A stretch of DNA of 5,211 bases from an uncultured Planctomycetaceae bacterium (GTDB taxonomy: Bacteria; Planctomycetota; Planctomycetia; Pirellulales; JACPPG01). This document shows positions 1 through 4,928 of the stretch, piece by piece; the first letter of the stretch is position 1; the number at the start of each line of letters is the position of its first letter. Location: positions 1 through 5,211 of the forward strand of contig CAMFLN010000315.1 of assembly GCA_945957305.1 (NCBI GenBank), read 5' to 3'. The notes below the pieces were generated by a model. It was not told the origin of the DNA. It searched no databases and was given only the letters and a program-made list of their open reading frames with translations. Both the position numbers and the translations under genes were made by a program.

Positions 1-1651
1 GCGTAATTTTTTTCTCGGCCAATGATCCTGCAATGGCCAGAATCGGGACGGCGAGCCAGTAGCGAGCGATCAACATCGCGATGCCCAATGCCGTGTTGTA
101 AAACGGCACATTCGCACTGAGCCCGCCAAAGGCGCTGCCATTGTTGTTGCCTGCTGAAGAAAACGCGTACAACACCTCGCTGAAACCGTGCGGGCCCGGG
201 TTCGGAATCGTTGGGGTGCCTGCTGGCGTCAGCAAGCCTCCGGGCGCAACCACGGCGATGGCGGTGCCGACCAGCACCACCAGCGGCGGAAACAAAATCA
301 CCAGCGAGGCCATCTTCATCTCGTAGGCCTCGATCTTTTTTCCCAGGTACTCGGGCGTTCGCCCCACCATCAGCCCGGCGACGAAGACCGTGATGATGGC
401 AAAAGCGAGCATACCGTAGAGTCCGCTGCCCACCCCGCCGAAAACAACCTCGCCCAGTTGCATCAACCACAGAGGCACGAAGCCGCCGAGTGGTGTCAGC
501 GAATCATGCATGCAGTTCACACTGCCGTTCGAGGCAGCGGTCGTGGCGGTAACCCACAAGGCCGAAGGTCCGATCCCGAAACGAGCTTCCTTGCCCTCCA
601 TATTGCCTCCCGGCTGCTGACTGCTCGCCAGCTGGTCAACTTCGAGCGAGGCGAATTTCGGATTACCTTGCTCCTCGACAGCGGCGCAGAGTAATAGCAG
701 GGGAACAAAAATCAGCAACATGGCGGCCATGATCGCCCAACCTTGCCGCGTGTCTCCCACCATTTCGCCAAACGTGTAGCAGAGCGCCGCCGCGATGAGG
801 AGGATCGCTAGCAGCTCGGCAAAGTTCGACAAAGGAGTCGGGTTTTCATAAGGGTGAGCGGAATTGGCGTTGAAGAAGCCCCCTCCGTTGGTACCCAATT
901 GCTTGATCGCGATTTGCGATGCGGCAGGTCCGAGCGGCAACACTTGCGTCGTAATTTCGGCGCCCGTGGCGTCTTTCGTTGGTTGCGCGAGTTGGGCTGT
1001 TTCGTACGGGGCGAAACTTTGCACGACTCCCTGTGAAATCAAAAACAAAGCCAAGAGCAGCGAGAGCGGCAGCAGGATGTATAACGTGCTACGCGTCAGG
1101 TCGACCCAAAAGTTGCCGATCACGCCTGGCGCTGGCACGGCGCCCCCTGGGTTGGCTGCCGTGGGGCGACGGCGAAATCCACGAATCAGGGCGGCCAAGA
1201 CCGCCATGCCGGCCGCCGCCGAGACAAAGTTCTGCACAGTCAGGCCCAGCATCTGCGTCAAGTAACTCATCGTCGATTCGCCGCCATAGCCCTGCCAATT
1301 CGTATTGGTCGCAAAGCTGACCGCGGTATTGAATGACGAGTCAGGACTGACGTTGGGCAACCCCTGGGGATTGAGGGGCAGCCACTGCTGCGTGCGTTGC
1401 AGGACATAAACGACAAGAAAACCGAGGAAATTAAACAACAGCATCGCACCGGCATAAACGCGCCAGTTCATTTCCGTAGTGGGCTGCACGCCCGCCGCCC
1501 GGTAAATCAAACGCTCGACCGGCGCCAGCAGTCGATCAAGGCCACAGGGACGACCGTCGAACACGCGGGCCATGAAGTTTCCCAGCGGTTTTGCCAGCGC
1601 GACCAAAATGACGACGAACGCCGTCAATTGCAACAACGTTGAAATGCTCAC
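1..1651 (-). CDS. kdpA: Potassium-transporting ATPase potassium-binding subunit KdpA (3' end outside window)
   Basis: KdpA is the channel-like inner-membrane subunit of the KdpFABC P-type ATPase. It selects K+ and passes it to KdpB for ATP-driven uptake at low external potassium. The reading frame is open for 550 codons from a GTG start to the window edge. All four selectivity-loop regions typical of KdpA are visible: NTNWQGYGGE (115-124), QLGTNGGGFFNAN (251-263), TAASNGSVN (371-379) and SSAGNNNGSAFGG (498-510). QNFVSAAAG (140-148) is another family hallmark. Hydrophobic segments alternate with these loops throughout. By comparison with the usual 560-600 residues, a few dozen C-terminal residues are missing. 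The GTG is chosen because GGAG lies 8 nt upstream and the start overlaps the kdpF stop as GTGA, which suggests translational coupling. The visible frame is intact. kdpB and kdpC are expected to the left but are not seen. Confidence 0.97.
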   Translation of the reverse strand, partial: MSISTLLQLTAFVVILVALAKPLGNFMARVFDGRPCGLDRLLAPVERLIYRAAGVQPTTEMNWRVYAGAMLLFNFLGFLVVYVLQRTQQWLPLNPQGLPNVSPDSSFNTAVSFATNTNWQGYGGESTMSYLTQMLGLTVQNFVSAAAGMAVLAALIRGFRRRPTAANPGGAVPAPGVIGNFWVDLTRSTLYILLPLSLLLALFLISQGVVQSFAPYETAQLAQPTKDATGAEITTQVLPLGPAASQIAIKQLGTNGGGFFNANSAHPYENPTPLSNFAELLAILLIAAALCYTFGEMVGDTRQGWAIMAAMLLIFVPLLLLCAAVEEQGNPKFASLEVDQLASSQQPGGNMEGKEARFGIGPSALWVTATTAASNGSVNCMHDSLTPLGGFVPLWLMQLGEVVFGGVGSGLYGMLAFAIITVFVAGLMVGRTPEYLGKKIEAYEMKMASLVILFPPLVVLVGTAIAVVAPGGLLTPAGTPTIPNPGPHGFSEVLYAFSSAGNNNGSAFGGLSANVPFYNTALGIAMLIARYWLAVPILAIAGSLAEKKIT

Positions 1652-1740
1652 GAGAACCACTCCGGCTTCAAGAGCGCGAGGGTCAAATACACCAAAAGCA
1701 GTGCGGCCACCACGGCGCCGACGCCATAGAAGAGAGTCAT
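1648..1740 (-). CDS. kdpF: KdpF, small stabilising subunit of the Kdp ATPase (30 aa)
   Basis: This is a 30-residue peptide with one transmembrane helix (about residues 4-23), starting MTLFYGVGAV and ending ALLKPEWFS. The C-terminal L-KPE-W/F ending is the usual KdpF signature (compare L-RPE-KF endings). Known KdpF proteins are about 25-30 residues and stabilise the KdpABC complex in the membrane. The start is an ATG with CGGAG 8 nt upstream. The stop TGA shares bases with the kdpA GTG start (GTGA overlap), and the preceding small ORF ends 4 nt before the ATG. Identification rests on position directly before kdpA plus the C-terminal motif. The sequence itself is too short for a strong similarity test. 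Confidence 0.9.
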   Translation of the reverse strand: MTLFYGVGAVVAALLLVYLTLALLKPEWFS

Positions 1741-1744
1741 GAAA

Positions 1745-1831
1745 TCAGCTCCGCACCTTGTCACACAACACGACTAATCCCCAAGACAGTGCAAAGAATG
1801 CTGTTCCCAGCAACAGGAAGACTGCGTCCAT
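1745..1831 (-). CDS. 28-aa single-span membrane peptide leading the kdp operon, function unknown
   Basis: A short ORF starts MDAVFLLLGTAFFALSWGLV and ends CDKVRS. It has one hydrophobic helix (about residues 3-23) and a short charged tail, so an N-out/C-in single-span peptide is the likely topology. It has its own ATG with GGGGGAT about 6-8 nt upstream, and its stop lies 4 nt before kdpF, so it is probably the first cistron of the kdp transcript. From memory, similar 25-30 residue peptides of the type MD-(hydrophobic)-FFALSW-(hydrophobic)-C(D/E)-(K/R) occur before kdpF in other bacteria and are left hypothetical; I could not check this. It may be an additional small Kdp subunit or regulator, but no function can be assigned. 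It is clearly not KdpF, which follows it. Confidence 0.72.
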   Translation of the reverse strand: MDAVFLLLGTAFFALSWGLVVLCDKVRS

Positions 1832-2104
1832 TGATGATCCCCCGCTTTGACGACTTCTTGCCCAGCGAAAAAGCGAATGGCGTGAATGCTCACTCGCTTC
1901 GTCATGCAGGCACAGCGACAGACTCGGATCCTGTCGATGCTCCTTGGTTGTGATTGTACCGCGTTTGCCCTTCTTCGTGCGCTAACACCGCATCAAAACC
2001 GCGACGGCGCGTGTCAACAAAGCGCAAACATCCGTAAGCCAGGGCGGGCGAGTTCGCATACAAGGCAGCGACCCCAAAGCGTGCGCCGCCCTGCGCCTGT
2101 TTGC

Positions 2105-2144
2105 TATTGACAATTTATAGGCGCATCGCGCCGCGGTATTGACA
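2105..2144 (+). repeat. Two TATTGACA direct repeats flanking a GC palindrome
   Basis: Exact 8-bp copies of TATTGACA lie at 2105-2112 and 2137-2144, 32 bp apart (about three helical turns). The palindrome GGCGC-atc-GCGCC sits between them at 2120-2132. TTGACA matches a consensus -35 hexamer, but neither copy has a reasonable -10 box 16-18 bp downstream on the plus strand. The spacing on one DNA face, midway between divergent genes, suits a regulator-binding pair, but this is inference only. Confidence 0.4.
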
Positions 2145-2242
2145 CATAATCTGCGCCAGATCGCACCACGCGCCGCGTAGAATTGCATAACTGACGTGGC
2201 GCACAGGCGTGCGTGATTCAACGTCGGAGAAATTGTTCAACT

Positions 2243-2249
2243 GAGGAGG
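2243..2249 (+). promoter_or_regulatory. Strong ribosome binding site for the 39-aa gene
   Basis: GAGGAGG, close to the ideal anti-16S complement, ends 6 nt before the ATG at 2256. It is the best evidence that this very short ORF is translated and fixes its start. Confidence 0.75.
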
Positions 2250-2255
2250 CTCGTC

Positions 2256-2375
2256 ATGACCACGCGTCGTGACCTCGTCCCCGATTCCAGCCCCGGCCTC
2301 GTGGCCAACATCTATCCTTTAGCCAGCGCGGTGGGAATTGCCGCCTACCTGGTCGCGGCGCTGCTGGGGGGATGA
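2256..2375 (+). CDS. 39-aa single-span membrane peptide, function unknown
   Basis: This small ORF has a polar, charged N-terminus beginning MTTRRDLVPDSS and one hydrophobic helix (about residues 19-37, ending AAYLVAALLGG). The stop follows almost directly after the helix, giving a tail-anchored layout with the N-terminus probably in the cytoplasm. A near-perfect Shine-Dalgarno (GAGGAGG) sits 6 nt before the ATG. Its stop TGA falls within a few bases of the next gene's start, so the two are probably co-transcribed and coupled. It is divergent from the kdp operon, which raises but does not show a link to ion transport. I do not recognise a family. Confidence 0.65.
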   Translation: MTTRRDLVPDSSPGLVANIYPLASAVGIAAYLVAALLGG

Positions 2376-2377
2376 CG

Positions 2378-2758
2378 ATGAAAACAAGGCAATTGTTGTC
2401 AACGTTGGCATCAACAACTGAACTCAGCCTGTATCGGCTCTCGTTCGTAGGTGGTCCCTGGGACGGGCATGAGACCGAATCGGCGGCATTGCCGGCGAAG
2501 CGACTTGAAGTTTCGACGGGCCCGCTCGGCTGCGCGACACGTCATCGCGGATATCGGATTCCGCGGCGAGCCCTGTACGAGTTGCGCACTGTAACGCTGG
2601 TCAATGGTGCGCCAACACCTGTCGTTCAATATCGCTTCGAGTATTGCGGCACCGCCATCGCCGAGCGGTCGCTATTGCGTCGATGGCATCAATACTTTGA
2701 CGCTTTCTGGAACTGGCTTGAGCCGCGCCCCTCGAAGAAGACGGCGATCAAGAATTAA
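2378..2758 (+). CDS. Hypothetical protein with GGPWDG motif (126 aa)
   Basis: This is a probable soluble protein without signal peptide or membrane span. Near the N-terminus, YRLSFVGGPWDGHE holds a GGPxDG motif that I recall from many small uncharacterised proteins of planctomycetes and some phages. A central basic stretch (RGYRIPRRALYELR) is followed by a strand-like VVQYRFEYCG. The C-terminal third is Trp/Arg-rich (RRWHQYFDAFWNWLEPRP). The ATG at 2378 is preferred because the GGGGGGA run ends about 5-6 nt before it. An in-frame ATG at 2372 overlaps the upstream stop as ATGA and would add two residues, but has no room for a ribosome site. Its role is unknown; the coupled upstream membrane peptide is its only informative neighbour. 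Confidence 0.72.
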   Translation: MKTRQLLSTLASTTELSLYRLSFVGGPWDGHETESAALPAKRLEVSTGPLGCATRHRGYRIPRRALYELRTVTLVNGAPTPVVQYRFEYCGTAIAERSLLRRWHQYFDAFWNWLEPRPSKKTAIKN

Positions 2759-2786
2759 CGCCAAGACTTTACCAGTATGGGGTGTA

Positions 2787-2862
2787 GCCGGCTGCCGCCT
2801 CAGCCGGCGAAGTTGGCTCGGGCCGGTGTCTGCAAAAGGTCGCCGGCTCGAGTCGACCGGCC
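2787..2862. repeat. GC-rich inverted-repeat cluster (REP-like) in the spacer before the dehydrogenase gene
   Basis: GCCGGCTG (2787-2794) and CAGCCGGC (2801-2808) form a perfect 8-bp stem with a 6-nt loop. Further right, GGCCGG (2821-2826) pairs with CCGGCC (2857-2862) around a near-palindromic GCCGGCTCGAGTCGACCGGC. No T-run follows, so these are not standard terminators. Dense GCCGGC inverted repeats between genes resemble REP-type dispersed repeats. The whole 2759-2964 spacer holds no gene I can support. Confidence 0.45.
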
Positions 2863-2964
2863 TTCTCACAAGCGTTACACGCAATCAGCACAACGCGTTG
2901 TTCCCCTCGTCACAGTGCAGCGTTAGACTACTTGGTTTGCCAAAGGGCGAACAGGTATTCTCTC

Positions 2965-4008
2965 ATGCTCATACAGCAGAAGCCTCTTGAAAAACTCGTC
3001 ACTGCCATCTTCGCCGGAGCTGGTTCGGCGCCGGCCGAAGCCACCGCTGTGGCCGAGCATCTGGTCGAAGCCAATCTTGTGGGCCACGATTCTCATGGCG
3101 TGATTCGCATTGCCCCCTACGTAGCCTGGGTGCGCGAGAAAAAATTGATTCCGAATCGCGAGCCGCTTGTGGTGCTTTCCGCAGGGTCGATTGGCGTTCT
3201 CGACGGGCAATTGGGCTTCGGCCAGGTGATGGCCCGCCATGCCACCGAGTTGGCGATCAAGTTGGCCACGCAGCATGGCATTGCCGCTGTGGCTCTTTAC
3301 AATTCGGGGCACGTAGGTCGTGTCGGCGCCTGGGCGGCACAAGCCGCCGAGGCAGGGTTGATTTCGCTGTGCTTTGTAAACACCTCCGGCGGTGGCATTC
3401 TCGTCGCGCCCACAGGGGGTATAGACCGACGTCTCTCGGCCAACCCCATCGCCATTGCCGTTCCCACTCCGGGCGCCAAGCCCTTGCTGGTTGACATGTC
3501 GACCTGCGCGATTGCCGAAGGAAAGATCCGCGTGGCCTTTAACAAAGGGCACAAAGTCCCCGACGGTTGTATCATCGACGCGCACGGGCAACCCACGAAT
3601 GATCCGCGGGTCTTTTATGCCGATCCGCCGGGCGCGATCTTGCCCGTCGGCGGGCACAAGGGCTTTGGCCTGGGCGTCATGGTCGAGATGCTCGCCGGTG
3701 CGTTGACCGGCGGCGGCTGCTCGCGTCTGGGTGTGCCGCGATTGGAACAAGCGATGTTCACGATCACGATCGACCCGCGCAAATTTCAGCCTGAAGAAAC
3801 CTTTGCTCGCGAAGTTCAGCAATACGTCGACTTCGTGAAAAGTTCGCGCACGCAGACGCCGGGGGGCGAAATCCTCATGCCGGGCGAGCCCGAGGAGCGT
3901 TGCCGCGCACAGCGTACCGCTCGCGGCATCGAACTCGACGACATGACCTGGAGCCAGATCACTGACGTGGCAAAATCGCTGAATGTCCCGGTAAATCAGT
4001 ACGTTTAG
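2965..4008 (+). CDS. Ldh_2-family (malate/L-lactate dehydrogenase type) NAD(P)-dependent oxidoreductase
   Basis: The protein has 347 aa, the normal length for the Ldh_2 family (PF02615). These cytosolic enzymes interconvert 2-hydroxy and 2-oxo acids (or related imino acids) with NAD(P)H. Members include malate dehydrogenase, ureidoglycolate dehydrogenase AllD, sulfolactate dehydrogenase ComC, DlgD and DpkA. Diagnostic motifs are in order: GHDSHGVIRI (40-49, with catalytic-type His44), NSGHVGRVG (113-121, His116), NPIAIAVP (160-167), DMSTCAIAEGKI (177-188) and GGHKGFGL (229-236). The substrate cannot be told from sequence. The ATG is chosen over an in-frame TTG at 2932, which has no ribosome site; an AGG lies about 9 nt before the ATG, which is weak. 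The gene stands alone with its own terminator and no pathway neighbours. No frame defects are seen. Confidence 0.93.
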   Translation: MLIQQKPLEKLVTAIFAGAGSAPAEATAVAEHLVEANLVGHDSHGVIRIAPYVAWVREKKLIPNREPLVVLSAGSIGVLDGQLGFGQVMARHATELAIKLATQHGIAAVALYNSGHVGRVGAWAAQAAEAGLISLCFVNTSGGGILVAPTGGIDRRLSANPIAIAVPTPGAKPLLVDMSTCAIAEGKIRVAFNKGHKVPDGCIIDAHGQPTNDPRVFYADPPGAILPVGGHKGFGLGVMVEMLAGALTGGGCSRLGVPRLEQAMFTITIDPRKFQPEETFAREVQQYVDFVKSSRTQTPGGEILMPGEPEERCRAQRTARGIELDDMTWSQITDVAKSLNVPVNQYV

Positions 4009-4039
4009 CGACATCCGTACAGCCAGAGTACAGCCAATG

Positions 4040-4068
4040 AGCCCTGCACGCCCCGTGCGGGGCTTTTT
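4040..4068 (+). terminator. Rho-independent terminator after the dehydrogenase gene
   Basis: AGCCCTGCAC (4040-4049) pairs with GTGCGGGGCT (4055-4064) over 10 bp, including one T-G pair, with the 5-nt loop GCCCC. TTTT follows directly. It lies 31 nt past the dehydrogenase stop codon. Its 3' arm and T-run are also copy 1 of the direct repeat that recurs at 4295. Confidence 0.85.
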
Positions 4069-4075
4069 CATGCGC
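4055..4075 (+). repeat. Direct repeat copy 1 (candidate attachment core), overlapping the terminator
   Basis: GTGCGGGGCTTTTTCATGCGC matches GTGCGGGGCTTTCTCAGCGC at 4295-4314. The first 12 bp are identical, followed by one mismatch and one single-base gap. The copies are 240 bp apart and bracket the ParB-like fragment. Terminator hairpins are known integration targets, so this may be an attachment-site remnant; this is inference. Confidence 0.45.
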
Positions 4076-4294
4076 CACACGCATCGCTTTGGCGGCTTCG
4101 TCGCGGGCCTTTTGCGAACTCGAAGGTTGTGGCAAAATTTCCACAACCTTCGGTTCACCCCTGCGAGTAGCCCCAGACGAAATGCCTCCGGCGATTGCGG
4201 CAACTCGCTGTCGCTCTTTGGCCTCGGCCGCAAACGCTTCCTCTAGCTCGGCAGCAACTGCTGCACGCTGGGCAGTAGTCAGGTCTCGCCGCAT
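4073..4294 (-). pseudogene. Fragment of a ParB-like protein, lacking N-terminal domain and C-terminus
   Basis: Seventy-four codons from MRRDLTTAQRAAVAAELEE to KARDEAAKAMRVA resemble the region after the ParB nuclease-like domain in plasmid, phage and island proteins. Those commonly read (N)RR-LT-AQRA--A-E, then EAKERQ, then a K/GEKV-E-LPQP stretch, then (K/A)RD-AAK---V beginning a second helix-turn-helix. The expected upstream ParB domain is absent: an in-frame TAA lies about 110 nt before the ATG, and the codons in between do not resemble ParB. Downstream, similarity ends at AKAMRV, where the helix should continue, although the frame stays open antisense into the dehydrogenase gene. Both breaks fall at copies of the same direct repeat. 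It is most likely a dead gene remnant. No alignment was run. Confidence 0.6.
4121..4152. repeat. Perfect 12-bp inverted repeat inside the ParB-like fragment
   Basis: CGAAGGTTGTGG (4121-4132) and CCACAACCTTCG (4141-4152) are exact reverse complements around the 8-nt loop CAAAATTT. On the minus strand it spans the codons for PKVVEILPQPSS. It has no T-tail and so is not an evident terminator; a protein-binding site or mobile-element footprint is possible. Confidence 0.6.
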
Positions 4295-4314
4295 GTGCGG
4301 GGCTTTCTCAGCGC
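4295..4314 (+). repeat. Direct repeat copy 2 (candidate attachment core)
   Basis: This is the partner of the copy at 4055-4075, directly abutting the 5' end of the ParB-like fragment. Here the sequence also forms a short CCGC-ATGT-GCGG palindrome (4289-4300). It lacks the 10-bp terminator stem and the T-run is broken, so it would terminate poorly. Confidence 0.45.
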
Positions 4315-4517
4315 GCAAGCCACCAAGTGTCCACCCCGCGGCGACACGGCGCGAAGCTGTAACAGAACTAAATTCAGTATCCTTACTTACCCTCAATTTC
4401 TCTTATTTTCCTTCATTTTCCACACGCTCACACAGTTTCCACAGCGGCGTGCGCGATGCGCTCGATTCCGTGCGACCGCGCGCTAATCATTTCTGTGACG
4501 CGGGGGAATCCATTTGC

Positions 4518-4547
4518 TTGACCTCTCTCGACGTCATGGGGTAAATT
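4518..4547 (+). promoter_or_regulatory. Possible sigma-70 type promoter for the HTH genes
   Basis: TTGACC (4518-4523), an 18-bp spacer and TAAATT (4542-4547) resemble -35 and -10 boxes. The predicted start would leave a leader of about 155 nt before the GTG at 4709, which is long, so this is a weak call. Confidence 0.3.
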
Positions 4548-4694
4548 CCCGCCCGCGCAAAACAGCACGTGCAAACTAAGCCGCGAGTTTAGCTTCGGAA
4601 CATTCGTGTCGAAGGCAGGCTCGCCAAGCAGGCGGATTTCCATAAACTGCAAATCAACGTCTTTTTTTCGGGTGTGTTTTCTAATGTCGCCCAC

Positions 4695-4701
4695 AAGGAG
4701 G
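4695..4701 (+). promoter_or_regulatory. Ribosome binding site fixing the GTG start of the first HTH gene
   Basis: AAGGAGG ends 7 nt before the GTG at 4709. This strong site decides the start, since no ATG is available nearby in frame. Confidence 0.8.
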
Positions 4702-4708
4702 ATTACTC

Positions 4709-4915
4709 GTGCTGACTATCACAGAACTCTCGAAAGCTTTGGGGCTGCCGCCGTACGTGGTGGACTATGCCGTTAAGCGATTCGGTCCGGAGCCTCAGGA
4801 TCGCGCCGGCAATATTCGCCTTTGGGGTGACAACCAGTTGGACGAGGTCCGTGCATCACTCAAGCGCACCGCCAGTAAAAGCCTAGTGCGTCAACGCAGC
4901 CAGGTGGCAAGCTGA
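4709..4915 (+). CDS. Small MerR/excisionase-like helix-turn-helix protein (68 aa)
   Basis: This is a 68-residue predicted DNA-binding protein. Residues 3-25 (LTITELSKALGLPPYVVDYA and onward) look like the winged-helix HTH seen in MerR-type and excisionase-type proteins. A polar turn and wing region, GNIRLWGDNQLDEV (about 34-47), follows, then a basic tail rich in K and R. Such proteins commonly act as recombination directionality factors or local repressors in integrative elements; which applies here cannot be told. The start is GTG with AAGGAGG 7 nt upstream. The second HTH gene begins 13 nt after the stop, so the two likely form one transcript. The divergent ParB-like remnant on the other side supports a mobile-element setting. 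Confidence 0.78.
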   Translation: MLTITELSKALGLPPYVVDYAVKRFGPEPQDRAGNIRLWGDNQLDEVRASLKRTASKSLVRQRSQVAS

Positions 4916-4928
4916 GAAGGGAATCTCG

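Larger units (their letters stand above)
1832..2255. other. Divergent intergenic region between kdp and the 39-aa gene
   Basis: These 424 bp separate the leftward kdp operon from the rightward small-protein pair and should hold the promoters of both. Open frames on both strands here look compositionally like noise (Arg/Cys-rich, no family resemblance, no convincing ribosome site). A TACAAT hexamer on the minus strand at 1953-1958 could be a -10 box for kdp, but no acceptable -35 lies 16-18 bp upstream. Two TATTGACA direct repeats, listed separately, are the only clear structure. No KdpE-like site, riboswitch or sensor gene could be recognised. Confidence 0.6.
4315..4708. other. Non-coding region upstream of the HTH genes, with AT-rich pyrimidine tract
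   Basis: I see no supportable gene here. An 88-codon minus-strand frame (4428-4694) has no recognisable family or ribosome site. The plus strand from about 4370 to 4445 is AT- and pyrimidine-rich, unlike the GC-rich surroundings. It carries TTTCCACA twice, at 4417-4424 and 4436-4443; TTTTCCACA differs from the DnaA box TTATCCACA by one base. A run of seven T's lies near 4662-4669. The stretch probably holds the promoter and control sites of the HTH pair. Confidence 0.5.

Noticed and set aside
188..694. Plus-strand open frame of 168 codons, and other plus-strand frames opposite kdpA
   Set aside because: It is antisense to the intact kdpA frame, has His/Arg/Gln-rich low-meaning composition, and shows no ribosome site or family resemblance.
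2107..2144. TTGACA hexamers as simple -35 boxes of a plus-strand promoter
   Set aside because: No acceptable -10 hexamer lies 16-18 bp downstream of either copy.
1982..2221. 79-codon minus-strand frame in the divergent intergenic region
   Set aside because: Cys/Arg-rich translation without a recognisable domain, and no good ribosome site; it covers the repeat-bearing control region.
2932..2964. TTG-initiated 11-residue extension of the dehydrogenase
   Set aside because: It has no ribosome site, and the family N-terminus matches the protein starting at the ATG at 2965.
2923..4233. Minus-strand open frame of 436 codons opposite the dehydrogenase gene
   Set aside because: It is a shadow of a clearly recognisable Ldh_2 gene in GC-rich DNA; its translation is Arg/His/Gly-rich without any motif, and it runs through the terminator.
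4428..4694. 88-codon minus-strand frame upstream of the HTH genes
   Set aside because: I considered it as the missing N-terminal part of the ParB-like gene, but it shows none of the expected ParB motifs and ends before the fragment in a different context.
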